This document shows, one piece after another, positions 23,207 through 37,243 of a DNA stretch of 64,000 nt. The DNA comes from Siphlonurus alternatus (Eukaryota > Arthropoda > Insecta > Ephemeroptera > Siphlonuridae). The position numbers and the translations under genes were made by a program. The stretch spans positions 45,711,829 through 45,775,828 of the forward strand of contig OX463778.1 in NCBI GenBank assembly GCA_949825025.1, given 5' to 3'. The notes under the pieces are model-generated. The model ran no database searches. It worked only from the letters and a program-made list of their open reading frames with translations, and had not been told where the DNA came from. The first letter of the stretch is position 1, and each line of letters begins with the position of its first letter.

Positions 23207-24267
23207 AGTAAGCCTTTTCACCCAGCATTGTAATTATAGAATCAATAGATCCATGCATATTATTTATACGTGTGGAACATAAGTTATAAATTGTCTATAA
23301 AATACATTTTTTCATAGTTTTCTTTAAAAAAATATATATATTTTCTTAGTTTCTGTCCTTCATTATTCAATATTGAAATTATTCCAAAATACTAAATTTT
23401 AAATCAATTACCGGCCAGACTAACTATAAGTACATGTAGTATAGGTTCATACATACATATATACATATACAAGCTATGCTGTATGTAAAATTAAGGGAAG
23501 AAAAAATCTCAAGTTAAGAAAAGTATGTTTTTCATAATGAAATGTATATGTGTGTCTATTTTAAAAAAAGGCCCTTGGCGTACAATATATCCATTACAAT
23601 ATATATTTTTATGGTGGACTGCACTGTATTAAATGTGATTGGATCCTTGCAGGCCATGTTGTGAAGACGAGGCCTGCATAAGAATTGAGGCCAAGTCAAG
23701 ACTGCCGTTCCGCTATAGCATATAATAATAATATAGTATCTTGTGTGTCTTCATTGAGCGCTCATGATCTGTCACGCCGAGAGATTGGCCAGCCCTAGCG
23801 AGGTCGAGCCGACGTGACCCCTCCCCCCTTCACCGTCTTCTCTCCCTAGGTGACCTCGAGGGTAACCTCTTGTTTCCTCTCGTCCATAACATAACCATAA
23901 AGACTCCTTACAAATAATTTGATCACTTCATCATAACATTAAATTAAAAAAAAAACTTCATGTTTTAATCAAGTGGCTGTTTGTATATTATATATAATTT
24001 TCATTAATATAATTTTACGTCAATATTATACTGCATTATATTACGATTTATGATAAATTACTGCATGTAGACTATATTATTATTTTTTACAATTTACAGA
24101 TATTGTCTAGCAGAGAATTATTTTCTTTGCAAATAAAAGACAATATTTAATCGATCTTAAAAGTGTTTGTTGATTTTCTTTATTTTTCATGCACATTAAT
24201 TTACCCTTTTATTATTTGTTTTTAAATATAAAATGGCTAAAATTAACTCTTATCAATCATCAGCTAG

Positions 24268-24338
24268 CTAAACGAAATGATTGATGGCAATGAGTTTCCC
24301 ATCTGTTACTCAAAACAACGATGGCCCCGTCACATCAG
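24268..24338 (+). CDS. Possible internal exon of the 18.9-kb gene (weak)
   Basis: This 71-nt open segment starts in phase 0 after a ctag acceptor and ends with two bases before a GTTTGG donor, so it would join exon 1 to the exon at 27005 with a correct phase. It encodes LNEMIDGNEFPICY and SKQRWPRHI. Weaknesses: a cag four bases upstream of the acceptor would normally be used and leads to a stop, and the donor is poor. Confidence 0.25.
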
Positions 24339-24374
24339 GTTTGGTCCAGAAGTTATGATCAATGCATATATAAT

Positions 24375-24383
<9 letters not shown>

Positions 24384-24433
<50 letters not shown>
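24384..24433. repeat. (AT)n microsatellite
   Basis: TA run about 45 bp after the weak candidate exon at 24268. Confidence 0.9.
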
Positions 24434-24438
<5 letters not shown>

Positions 24439-25867
24439 GCACTTCTAATACTAATTCTAATGCTTCATGTTTTATCTAAAATTTAATAACTAATTGTTTA
24501 CTTTAATTTTAAAACTAATTTATTTAAATTTAATGGATTGTTGCAATATAATTAAGTTTTAGTTTTACATTTTAATTAATATTGTTAACTTATAAAGCAT
24601 AATACATGCATATGTATTAAACAATTAATTTGTATAATATACTGTAAAAATTATTGTCATGGTAAAATTATACAAATTAAGCACCGAATGAGTGTAATTT
24701 TATACTTTATGTACATATTTTGCAATATTTCCTTTTTATTTATTTTTAATTCGTCTTAAATTTGGAAACAACATAGAGCACTTTATTTTGTTTTGTTTTT
24801 TATTACAAAAACTGGTTGTACAAGATAACATGGTTCACTTCAACATATACTTCAATAAACAAAAATAACACACACAAACAAAACATAAAATACAAAAAAA
24901 AAAAAAAAAAAAAATCATTTAATCCCAAACTCATCAAAAAGTTTAAAATATGCATATAATTAATAATAAGACAGCTATAGATTTAACAACAATTAAATAA
25001 TTTACATTTAAAGCTCCAGAGTATACAAAGCTCGCATAGGCTTATAATGTATTTTAACCCCTGATGCTCTGATATTGGTACTGCAACATACTCGGTGAAC
25101 TCGGTGTATCCGATACTAGCCTATTATATATCATATACGTATAAATACGTATATATTGTATATGTTATGTGTTACATTCCAAACTCATTGTCAATATAAA
25201 TTATTTGTTAAACAATCATGGTATTTGCTCGAAAAAAAAGCATGTCAATTTTATTTTCTGCATGTTCACTTGCAATAACAATTTAGAACTATAGATTTAT
25301 AAATTATTGAACGCATTATACAATCATTATTATCTTTTTTTTTTTAAGTCAAGAATTTAATGTGTATCTAAAACTAATCCTGAAGAAAACGAAAACCCTC
25401 AAATTTTTAAGTATATATCAGAAAAAAATTATATCGAAATCAAAAAGAAATTTTTTCAAGTAACTTAATTAGATAACAATTACATAAAAAATAATCATAA
25501 ATTAATAATTTTATTTTTGGAAAAAAATTATTATATGAATATGATATACAAAATATTCGATATTCAACCTATCTGAAATATTATTATTATTCGTTGAAAG
25601 TATCTAGACTGACAAGCACAAACTTATCTCAATCCTGATCAATGTGACGCCAAAAATGCACTAAAATATAATCATTATTACACCATATAAATAATTTTTA
25701 CTACATTATAGTGTTTCCCGTTTTAACTATAATGCAATGAAATCTGATTTTTTTGTTTTGTTTTTTTACGACATTATTGTAAATAATTATTGTAATACAA
25801 TTTTGATAAATCAGATGTTATTTTTTATCCTCTAATATTATTATATATGCATAGTGTAATTTCATAA

Positions 25868-26461
25868 TTGCATGGATGTCGTATTATTGCCAAAATTAAA
25901 TTACATTTACAAGTATATAAATTAAAATGTACTGTCAATGAAAAAACTATTAGAAATATTTATTTTGCTCTAGCTCACCCGTTCATTATTTATGGAATAA
26001 CAGCTTGGGGCTTCACTGAGTCAGGGGCCATGACAAAACTAAATAAAATGCAAAAACGATTATTAAAATGCATGAAATTTGGAGAAAAATTTAATGAATT
26101 TGATGATATATATAACTATTGGAAAATATTACCAGTGAAACTTCAAGCTAAACACTCATTGCTAATTGAAAAATATTTTGATGAATCACATGGAAAGGCA
26201 AGAGAACATGAGCATGGTACTCGTCAAAATTTGTTACAACCATTGTTTGCTCCAAGAAGTGTAAATAGGTTTGGTGAGAGAACTTGGGAATTTATCCTAC
26301 CTAGATTATGGAATGAATTGCCGAGTAATCTGAAATTATTAGACACAAAAAGCAAAGTTAAATTTAAAATAAAAAAAATGGTTATTATCAACAAGTCGGT
26401 AAAATTATGTAAAAGTTTTATAGAATGTATATTAAATTATATATATACAGAAAATAGGTAA
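25868..26461 (+). pseudogene. Non-LTR retrotransposon reverse-transcriptase C-terminal fragment
   Basis: A 197-codon open frame shows the typical distal end of a CR1/Jockey-like LINE RT: ALAHPFIIYGITAWG, KLNKMQKRLLKCM, LPVKLQAKHSLLIEKYF, GTRQNLLQP, GERTWEFILPRLWNELPSN and a basic C-terminus. An in-frame TAA sits immediately upstream, and the catalytic FADD region is absent, so the copy is 5'-truncated. It lies in the intron before the candidate exon at 27005, in the same orientation. The exact clade cannot be set by eye. Confidence 0.8.
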
Positions 26462-27004
26462 ATGTGCTAATTGATGATTAATTATGTAATTCCTATTTCA
26501 CTTGTATATGACATATGTGTTTATTCTATTATTAAATACTTTAAATTTTGGATGAAATTTACTTTAAATTACAGAAAATAATGTAATTTCTTTAAAAAAA
26601 AAATTAATTAACTTGATAATTAAAGGATTAAAAAAAATGTATTTAAGTGTCTTGTGAAAAAATTTGAAAACAATTATCTGTCAATCAATCAACTTTTATT
26701 TCATTTTTGTTTTAGTTTGAAATCATAAATAAGATTCAATCTCTTATATTTTTATAATTATTCTAGGTCTTGAAGAAACATAATTTTCATGTAAATGTCT
26801 TCAACCAATAAGGTTATTGTGTATAACCTTGGTTGATTGTAAAATAAGTGACCAATAAAAACAACAACATATAATTAATAAAAAATATACGTACAGTTCA
26901 TGTATATTTTATAAATCAATATATTATATGGTATGCTAAATTCATCTAACTGTGAATATTGTGTTTGAGAGGTCTATTCAATTAACATTATTTTTTTTAT
27001 CTAG

Positions 27005-27152
27005 CTTTAATGATGTGAACGGATTAAAAAATGACGATATAATTAACAGCAATGAAGTTTCACATCGATATTCTGTTTTAGAATTCAATGCAATCAAAAC
27101 TTTACGTGCATGCAAGCGGGATGACAGAACTTGCTTTAGAATGATATGCCAG
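27005..27152 (+). CDS. Likely internal exon of the 18.9-kb gene, Cys-containing
   Basis: The acceptor has a T-rich tract (ttttttttatctag) and the open frame continues to CAG|GTTATG. It encodes 49 codons including FNDVNGLKNDD, RYSVLEFNAIKTL and RACKRDDRTCFRMICQ. It ends in phase 0, matching the next candidate exon at 29289. The protein segment has cysteines spaced as in a disulphide-bonded ectodomain. The donor is weak, so the end is uncertain. No family recognised. Confidence 0.42.
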
Positions 27153-27669
27153 GTTATGATGTTATAAGTTATACATTTCTCTACCTATATAATTGTGCAG
27201 AGTTGTGCGAGTGGTTGTATGTTGTTTTGTAGTTGCCATTAATAATATACATATATGTATAGTTATTAACATTAGAAACGTCGTATATTAATATTAAGTT
27301 CAGTGGAAAGTTGCGAGATTTATTTTTTAAATAATTGAACTAATTAAATTTATAATTGAATTTAAAAATAGTTTAATTATTCCAGAGCGTACTTGAGTAG
27401 AAGGCCAAAACCCAGCCGGCGCGATCGTCATCTGTCGAGACATTAGCCGTCCGGAATTTAAAAAAATAACATGCAATGTAATCGGGAGGAAACATTTTTT
27501 TTAAATATTTACTTGATATTAATGAAGGTGTCTTGTAGTGCGATAATACTTCAATGTAGTCTCCCGTACGTTTGCTAATTATTTTATTTAGTTCATAAAT
27601 ATCATACTTCTTGAGAAATAAGACGGTAAAGTTAGGGCGGGAACTTGGTTCTATCTTCCAAGCTTTAGT

Positions 27670-27905
27670 AATGTATATATCATGACGTCATGAAATATTG
27701 AAAATACAAAAGTACTTGAATCAACTTTCATACATTATTTTCGATGTAGTAAATAACTTTACTTGATATATACAAAGTATAGAAAATGCAATTAAGTAAA
27801 GTGAAAGTCACTCGCTATGAAGAAAGGCTTTCAATGTTCATATGACGTCATCGCCAGTAAACTGACTTTTATTACTTCGCGCATGCCGGCGCATGCGCAG
27901 ATATA
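27670..27905. promoter_or_regulatory. CRE- and NRF1-like motif cluster in an intron
   Basis: Two TGACGTCA palindromes (near 27683 and 27842) and a GCGCATGCCGGCGCATGCGCA block near 27877-27900 resembling NRF1 sites lie within 230 bp. This composition is promoter- or enhancer-like. No transcript start or following gene can be shown. Confidence 0.35.
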
Positions 27906-29288
27906 ACAGAAGTAGCAGAAGTCGGGTTCATAAAAGTTTAATTTAAGTGTATTAATATTGTTTTTGCGTGAAAAAAAAGGTTGTCCAGTAATATTAAACT
28001 ATATTAGAGTTAAACTTATTTCATTTTGAAAACTCTAGCATACAGCGTAATTGTCGTAAACCGCGACCAAAGTGAAGCCCTCTCCCATTTGATTACACGC
28101 AAACCTGCTGCTCAGTAGGACGGCTATTGAAAAGTGGGCGCGGTCGTGCTGTGGCCTCCTAATCAAGTTCGCTCTGATTATTCGCTCAGTGCTACCGAAC
28201 ACTGAACAGACTGAAAAACTACAGTGGTACCAACAGAGGATTTGAATTATTAAAAAATCATTTTCTAAAATTTTGAATAATCTTAATTATTTTTATGTAC
28301 AAAAATGCTATTAAAATCAGAAATTTCCTTATTGTGGCAATCTCGAGGAAAGAATAGGTTCGAACTTCGAACGCCATTTGTCAACGAGTTCAAATGACAC
28401 AAGGAAAAAAAAAAATTTGATGAGGTTTAAAAAGAAGCTTGAAATCCTATTAAGCTTTTATTTATGACATGAATGATATAATTTATGTGTATATGTTTTA
28501 ACTGGTTGATAAAAATATTATTATTTTTCATTTCATATTATACTTATATATTCTAACTGCGAGTAAATATCTTTATTTTTAAAGAGAAAACCTGCACAAT
28601 TGTGACATGAGCAAGTTTATGTGTATTTGTATTTGCATATTACGTTTATTTTTATTTTGTAAATATTATACTACTTATAATGTACACATTTTATCCACTT
28701 TATTTTATATCACTTTGTTGTGATAAACAAATATCTAAATAATCTATTATGTACTGTACTACCAGTACTATATAAATTTATTATCACAAATAATATTAAC
28801 ACATTTTTATATAAAACCATACAATTGTTTTTTAATAAGTTTCTAAGAAAATGAAAATTAAAGTTATATTTAAAAATAACGGAAAGAGTAATATAGATAT
28901 TATGTATAAAGGAATTTTAAGATATGATATTAGATCAGGTGCTATAATTATAAATAAAAATAAATATGCATAATAAAGCAATCCTATATATAATATTAAA
29001 TACATATCTCATTTAAATCTATTTATATAAATAATTTATAATATTAATTAGCATGTGAGCAATAACAACAACAAATTAATATCCCAAGCTTATTTTATAT
29101 AATAGTTTTATTTGTTTATTTTATTTTGCTTTAGGTGATTATGATGTAGTTAATTACTTAAATTTACAGGTTGTAATATTGACGTCAGCGCATCCTTCAG
29201 ATTGTATTTTTATAATAATGCGACGTTGATGTAGAGTTAGACAAAGAAGAGGGCATATTGATTAAGCAAATAATTGGCACTTTTCCAG

Positions 29289-29414
29289 GACGAAGGCTGC
29301 TTGGCTGTTCTGGAGCTCGATTCATCATTCTTACACGGAGTATTAGTATTTGACAAGCATATGCAGACGGGCTATATTCGACGCCGAGACCTCACTGCCG
29401 TTGTTGTTAACATT
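29289..29414 (+). CDS. Likely internal exon of the 18.9-kb gene
   Basis: The segment starts after a good acceptor (cacttttccag) in phase 0 and runs 42 codons to AACATT|GTAATT. It encodes DEGCLAVLELDSSFLHGV, LVFDKHMQTG and YIRRRDLTAVV. GC and codon composition stand out from the AT-rich surroundings. It starts and ends in phase 0, so it can be spliced to the terminal exon at 42642. The donor is only moderate. Function unknown. Confidence 0.48.
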
Positions 29415-31220
29415 GTAATTTATTTCTAATTGATGAGGAGGATCTTTTTTTATACATGCTGCATAAGGATACAGTATAATATATTCTGGTCTTTAATTAA
29501 GTTATTTTAATTTTTATTGTAAACGTTTTAGTTTTCTATTTTTCATTTTTTTCCCTCTTTATTTGCATTTGCACTTTAATTAAAGTCTGCCAAAGTTTTA
29601 ATATGGTTTTTAAAGTATTTATAAAGTTCATGAATAAAGTAAATTGAAACAGAAAATAGATTTACTTCTTTCAAACTTAAAACGAGTTTCCCACCCTCAA
29701 ACCCTAACAAACCCTAACTCCACTTTTTTTAAATTAGTATTTAATTTTGTACTGGTCCTGATCTGTAAAAATTTCTGTCTTCTATCTGATGCTTGTTTTT
29801 ATGCTATTGCAAATCCAAACATTGATCGAGCCCACGAGCCCATTAGAGAAAGATTTATAGAAAATACTTCAAAATTGAACACCTAAAAGCGCATTAGTCT
29901 CTATAATTGGCTCCCCGACTGACAATGAGTCAAATGTTTTTTCTTTGCTAGGCTTATTCTCACTTAATACGCCGTGATTTTGCAAACGCAAGCTATATAT
30001 AGTTACAGTGCCAAGTAGCTACTGCAATGTGCTTTATATTTTACTATTTAGATACCAGTGCTCAAAGTACAAAAAGAGTGTTTTGGGATACACATATTAT
30101 ATTTTTAAATTAAATCTCTCATGCATATATAATACATATTCAAACACATGAGAGCATTATTTGAAGCCTTTTTCACCCACAAAAACCTTTTTTTCCTGGG
30201 GAAGCTTGCTGCCATGAAAAAAATGCTTTAATATATTATAGCACACCGTTTTTAATTATTAAAATAATGTACAGTACAAAGTAATAATAAAAATATATAA
30301 AATACGATCACTCATAATTTTATTATTATTATTATATTAAAACAATATTTTAATTAAAATATATGAAATATTTCATTATAAATTTTGTTTGATAAATAAA
30401 AATTAAAATATGTTGGAAGCTTCAATCGCAACTAGATGTACAGCATGAGGCCATGCATGCATGTAGATTGTGGTGAGGTAAAGCAATACTGACGTAAATT
30501 ACTTGCTACTGCCATGTCAGCGCCAGATTCTGTGAGCGCAAAGTTAGTCCATTTGCAGTCAAGTACAATTCAAGTAGCTATTATTACTACCGTTCATTCA
30601 TACGTTGAAGCAATTGCAAAACATCCTTCCAGGTAACATGACTTTGCTAAACCATAAACAATAAGTCAACAGTATTTTATTCATCAGTTTCCAAACATTC
30701 AAATACATTAAAATTACATTTTAAGTAACGTCCCTCTATTGTAAAATCTTAAACGAAAATTATCTTGAGTAGTTGTTACTTTAACACAAATATACATAAA
30801 CATACACAAATACACACAAATACACAAATAATATGAAATATTGTTACGTGATATACATTTCTATGATTTCATTTTACATCTTATAATATATGAATACACA
30901 TATATATGGCATGCTAGAAACATACACAATATAACAAATTTTGCCTCTCATCAGTCTCTCAGTGTTAGTATCAACTATCATTTCACTTTATCTTGATGTT
31001 TTATCTTGATATTGTTCATGCACTTATCACTGGATTATTTACCATAACAATTGTATTCAATATATATTTTTTTTAAAAATTTATCACTATTTTTTGCACT
31101 TTTCTTTACACTTACTGTTAGTTCATACCCTGTATTTGTTAAAAGTAAATGAGTTAAAATATATAAAATTATACGTTTAATTTTTCAATTATATGATGAT
31201 ATACTGATTAACGTTTAATT

Positions 31221-31252
31221 TATATATTATATATATATATATTATATATATA

Positions 31253-31303
<51 letters not shown>
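31221..31303. repeat. (AT)n microsatellite
   Basis: About 80 bp of TA with short breaks; another lies at 31719-31763. Confidence 0.9.
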
Positions 31304-31304
<1 letters not shown>

Positions 31305-31714
31305 GTACACGCACAAGCCAAAGAAATTAAAAAAAAAAACTTCTTTTTTTAAGAAAGCTCACTCAAGTTAACAGAAGAGGCAATCAAAAAAAAATTGAAG
31401 CAAATAAAATTATGTTTTCATGTTTAACAGTGTACATCATGAGACAAATAAAGACTGGTAAATAAAGACTGGTAGTTAAAGTTCGAATCATCCCATCATT
31501 TGTTCTTATATATCTTTTCAGATTATCTTTTGTTTTGACTTTTTCACTAGAATTGTTAACTAGTGTTGATGGATCATTTGCAATCATTTGATATCTTATG
31601 AATGTTAGTGAACACTTTTTTCTGGAAGAATATATTGTACATTAATTCTTATATATTTATATATGACGTCGTTGACAGGAGTTTATAACAAACATAAATG
31701 CAACGTAATAATAA

Positions 31715-31767
<53 letters not shown>

Positions 31768-31898
31768 TGTAACTGTGAACCAGTGAAAAAATAGAGTCTT
31801 GGTATACAAATATATTTGAAATTTCATGAAGGATTAAATTTAATACATTTTATATACGTATTGAAAAGCTTGAATAGTAGCAAATAAAAGAGTCAATG

Positions 31899-32029
31899 AG
31901 GGCGATTCATGAAGGAGTTATCCAAAAAGTTATCCAGCTTTCTCACTAACCGCGGATAGCGCCAGCCTAATTCAATAACACTAAACGTGGTTAGTGAAAA
32001 ACCTAGATAACTTCCTTCGTGAATTGCAC
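31899..32029. mobile_element. Foldback MITE related to the 39.3-kb element
   Basis: Termini agggcgattcatgaagga and ttccttcgtgaattgcac, inverted. Flanked by tcaatg at 31893-31898 and 32030-32035 (the last base may belong to the TIR, leaving 5 bp). Confidence 0.7.
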
Positions 32030-32501
32030 TCAATGTAGTTTTCAAAATACAAAATTAATATGTAATTCAAGAGCCTCATTTTACGAAGCATATTAATTTA
32101 TTGATGACGCACTACAAGATTTAAAAAAAAAACTATTATAAAACGTCTGCACAGAATTTACACTATGTTAATTTGCGATGGTAGTTGTCGAACAATAAAT
32201 GCGATGTTCTGTATAATACAAAAGTTAACTCTCATCCTACACATAAAACTCAGTCTGGAATTTAGATAGGTGGATATGCCTGCTCTTTTCATTCAAACAA
32301 CTCATGTTGGTTTTCAGATTGTATCACATTAAGTTGTAAAGTGTGTTGATTACAACATGCATGACATATACCATTTAGTTCCATAGTCTCTACAAAGATT
32401 TATGTAGTATAAACCCGTTACACTGTATTGATATTAGGCACAAAAATATACGTAAAACAAACATTATGTAAATTTTTATCAGAATAAAATTTCCATGTAT
32501 T

Positions 32502-32538
<37 letters not shown>

Positions 32539-33179
32539 GATGTTGTTTTATTGTGGCGGCCTCAGCAATATCTCGTCTGGGTGTATAAAATGGGAGAATC
32601 CTTTATAGTGCTGGAACCACAAAGTTGTATAAATAGACATGATTGTATATAACGTATAGAAAAAGAAGCCCCATTCGTGTATCAAACATTGATTGAAAAA
32701 TTCTCTTCCCTCACGCACTAGCGTTTGTACTGTATAGTACATATAGTCCACAAATGATATATTTTGTATATAGTAAAATAAATTGGCATATGATGGGGGA
32801 CAACCCTAAAGCATAATAATGTGTAATATACATTATACTGTATAATACTATGTCAATTTTATTATATGAACTAGCTGTGAATTTATTATAAATATCAAAG
32901 TATATTTATTACATTTGAAAATATTTTATCGTTAAAGTTGATAATATTTTCACAAATGCTTTTTTAACAATTCTATATTATTTTTATATATTATAATATT
33001 TATATTTTATTCGTGTGGTGTGTAATTACATTCACATTACACAATATTGAATTTTTTTAAGTTAATATAGCTCTTTATTCATTTTTATTATTTACTATTT
33101 TACATTTATGTTAATATTATATTAAATAAGGTATTCTGAGGTTCATTTGTATGCATTTGCGCGTACGTTATCAATGCTG

Positions 33180-35690
33180 GTGACTTAAGGTGAGCTACAC
33201 CTTGCTAGGATTAGTGCCAGTAGCGGTATATATCATGGCATAAGGAAAGAGCAAGGGGTGGGTTTGCACAGCGTGCGGACAGCTGGAGCAAAGCTCCAAC
33301 CCGATTTATGTGGCCGGGTTGGTGGTCAGTGTACAGGTTGGGCTCACGCTGTCCATACCAAGCAGCAACATAACTTATACTTCCGAACTGCACCCTAACG
33401 ATACCAACATGAACTAATGCATCAGCCTGATGCAAACTTCAGTAATATGGCTACACACATACTTCTTGCTTTGTATGAGCTCAATTCACCTCACTGTAAA
33501 AACGTATAGCATCTACCAGAAATATAATATAGAAGATCAAAGGAACTTTTTAGACCCTGCCTCTTTTACGGTATGGAAGCACTATATATTAAAACAGTTG
33601 ATTTTTCTTCCTCTTCTTCTTTATCCTTTCTTTAATCTTGAGTAAATTGTTTAAAAAAAAGAGAGGAGAGAGAGAGAGTTAATAAGGAAGATTTTTCAAT
33701 TTAAAAAATGTAAACACAGGAACCTCCAATAAATATGGTTCATATATGAAAATATTGAAATATATTTTTTTTTATTAAATAAGGTGAAGTTAGTAGTTTA
33801 AATATAATATTTTATTTTATAAGGTGACAATGTCAGAAAGGCACGCAGGGTGCATCCATTCGTAAGTTTTGAAAGTGCGAAGTCCTTCCAAAGTCACATG
33901 CATGTTCACTCGCTCACTCTTGGTGAGTCTCAAAGCCGCTTTGAGCCCAGCAGAGATAGAGAAGCTATGAATACAGAGGAGGAAGAGGCCCCGGCAGACG
34001 GGCTGACATGCTCCACCGCTTTGTGACGAGCTCAGGCCTCGGGGTACAATTTGTCAGCCCTGCAACTTCCGAGCGCTCTAATGTTACATTTACCCTGTAT
34101 AGAGTTTTACTCAAAAGAAATATATTTTTCACATAAAAAAAATAAAAAAAAATTAAAGACTGGCTAAGTGATAATTATTATTAGTAAATAGGTAAGGCAG
34201 AATTGATAATCAAAATATATACTAAATAACGACTTAACGTTGCAGTTGTAGCTACATTCGTGGTTAGATCAGATCGATCACGTGACAGCATTTTACGATC
34301 GTTTCTCGAATGTTACGTGTGATATAGCAGGCAGAGAAAGCGCCTCCCACCCCTCCCTCTCTCTGGTCGGAGCACCGTTGGGTGTGCGCACTCCAAAGCT
34401 CTCACAGTGGCAATAACTCGCTCCACCGATAAAAGCCTATAAACGACCATTCATGGAAGAAACGTGATTTATCAGGCAACAAAATTTTATACTATAGAAA
34501 ACTATATATTTTATAACTATTCTAAATTCTAAGTAAAAAAATATAGTTTTATTTTTAGTTTCAATGTAAACAATATGTAGATAAAAAAAAATTAAATGAT
34601 AAATGATATATACACAATATACGGGTTTCAATTACTTGCTAATTAGATTTTTGACGTTATAGAGAGGAAATGAGTTCCTCGTTTGAAATTTCACGGTGCC
34701 GTCGGAGCGAGTAATGTGAAGTGTGTCTTTTATAAACCGAGGGGTGCTATATGGGCAGCTAGTCATGGAGTTGACGTGGTGGCCAGACACTATGGGGTCA
34801 ACTCGTTAGTTGGCCCGTGTGGAGTTGTGGTTGGTGGAGTCACTAACAAGCCTCTCAGCGCTCACCTGCTGGTCATTCCCTGTATGATTTCGCGACGCCA
34901 CCCGCACAGCTCAGCGGTCGTGCGGGTTGCAGCCTTCTTCTCATCGCACACCTGGGGCACGCTGTTTCAATTAAAATTTAATGTATCACATGCATTATCG
35001 TACTGTATGAAAAATTAAACACAACTTGCAATTATTTGTGATGGTATTTATAAATTACATAAAATATTATGCTTATAAATTTTTGTTGATAAAAAAATGA
35101 AATAGTTAATCACAGCTTTATTATTATTAATTTTTACGATTGATTTTATTATAACCTAGTATCCATATTGGGTCATGTTCTTTGTATTTAGTTACTTACG
35201 AAAAGGCAAGCTGGTATTTTCTTTGAATTTTGTGTATTTTTTAATAAATTTGGAAACAAATCCGTTAATCATATTGTACAACTACAGCATAAGGTATAGA
35301 ATATAGAAGCATCTTTTACGTATGGGGAGTGATAATCTACTCAAAAAATATTATAAAATGATATTGAAATTTAATCATTTATAAAAAAAAATATCAGATT
35401 TTATAATATAGAGTTTATTTGAAATATAATTCTGTTATGATGAAATTTTAATATATATATTTTAATATTATACGCTTACGCTATTTCTTAAAATTGGCTG
35501 GTACCTGTCAGTTCGTCTGGAAGATATCTGCTAATGAAATGCCAGGCCTTTAGACACTGCCCCACTGCTGGGCGCTTCTTTCTTCCTCTCTCTCTTATCT
35601 GTATCCGCTCGAGTGAACCGAGAGAGACTTGCACAAGACGAACCCAGCCTCTGCGACACCACCATGATAAAAATACCTATAGCAAGCTGA
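33180..35690. other. GC-richer islands in the large last intron
   Basis: Islands at about 33,200-33,430, 33,840-34,080, 34,250-34,420, 34,680-34,965 and 35,510-35,680 stand out from the AT-rich intron. No island shows two good splice sites with a recognised product. The 34,250 island has a CACGTGAC E-box. They could be regulatory elements or exons of an unrecognised gene. Confidence 0.35.
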
Positions 35691-35759
35691 AAAGAATATG
35701 ACGTAATTTCTCTATACTTTAGCTAATCTAATTGTCACATTAGTCCTGTTCGGACGCGT

Positions 35760-36093
35760 TTAAGCATTCATGCGAGTTTAACTCGACTCTTAAGTGACCA
35801 GCTGAGAAATTTAATAAAGAAGTTAATGAGATATAAATTTCATTTAGTATCACAAACTTTTATATGAAGTATAGTAAATCTTGTTGTACGGATATTTTAA
35901 CTGCATTATGTTATACTCAATATGTATGTGTAAATATTGAGTATAACATAATGCTGTTAAAATATCCGTACAACAAGATTTACTATACTTCATATAAAAG
36001 TTTGTGATACTAAATGAAATTTATATCTCATTAACTTCTTTATTAAATTTCTCAGCTGGTCACTTAAGAGTCGAGTTAAACTCGCATGAATGC

Positions 36094-36097
<4 letters not shown>
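35760..36097. mobile_element. Near-perfect foldback, arms about 163 bp
   Basis: 35760-35922 and 35935-36097 are reverse complements with a single visible mismatch (tgcat versus agcat) around a 12-nt loop. The right end runs directly into an (AT)n tract at 36098. No coding content. Confidence 0.9.

Positions 36098-36168
<71 letters not shown>
36098..36168. repeat. (AT)n microsatellite at foldback edge
   Basis: TA run starting at the right end of the 35760-36097 foldback. A further TA run is at 36315-36366 and another at 37209-37240. Confidence 0.9.
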
Positions 36169-36175
<7 letters not shown>

Positions 36176-36311
36176 AATGCCTGACCGCTTAAATTTTTTA
36201 TGTATACCAAAGTTAAGGTTATTTTCATTGCAGTGATTACAAAGATTTTATGACACCTCAAACACTCGTAAAATATCTATATAGGTAATAAAACGTTGCA
36301 TCAAACTTTAA

Positions 36312-36369
<58 letters not shown>

Positions 36370-37206
36370 TATATACTATATTAATCTTAACAATAGAGAG
36401 TAATAACTTGTTTTTAATGTTTTTACATAATATATTATATTACGTAATTAATAATTCATATCAAGTCTTATAAAATTTTCACACAACTCTCACGTACGTA
36501 TATACGTATGACGACATAGAAATATTCCAAGCACATTTTGAGATGATTCAAATGATACAGCGAGGCATGTAAAACCTCATTAACATGGTACGGTACCAGA
36601 GAGAGACGTGGTGGAATATTAATACACAACAAAACTGGTAGAGTGTCATGGCGACGATGATGCCGTAGAGAGTCTTTTCCTCGAGTGGGACGACGATGAT
36701 GCTTTAGCTTGGAGACCGAGAAACTTCCGTAACGAGGTTAGCAAAATGCAAATGTCTTCTTAACTACCTCAAAAGAGACGACGAATCGAGAGGCGGCGAG
36801 TCATGAAGTATTATTATATATATAATACATAATTATATACCATGTATTATTTATATAAGGTGCCTACGGGCTGCAAGTTTCTTTTGTACAAAATTTGATA
36901 TGAGATTTACGAACGCTTGAGTTTAATCTAAATTCCTTTGTAAATCTATATAAGGTTTTAAATATTTAGTTTCATACTTATTATTATATTCCACAGATAA
37001 ATTTTGATTTATTTCGAATATTAATTACAGTGCTGTCGATATTCAACAACGTTATACATAATATATGTATAGTTGTGGATATACAATATAAAATTTACAT
37101 TTATTTTTATGTTGAAATTGAAGTAACTATTAGAATAATATGTATCTCATTAATTTTTAATAAATTTGAATTTTTAAATTTTTCAATCATATTTATTATT
37201 TTATTC

Positions 37207-37243
<37 letters not shown>

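Noticed and set aside
23652..23725. Cysteine-containing segment after ccttgcag (PCCEDEACIRIEAKSRLPF)
   Set aside because: Phase does not fit exon 1 at 18896 and no usable donor precedes the stop.
33211..33435. 74-codon minus-strand frame in a GC island
   Set aside because: No matching splice sites or recognised family; kept only as part of the GC-island observation.
36004..36192. Open frames with long YIYIYI repeats (also 14873, 24277, 37030)
   Set aside because: Translations of (AT)n tracts.
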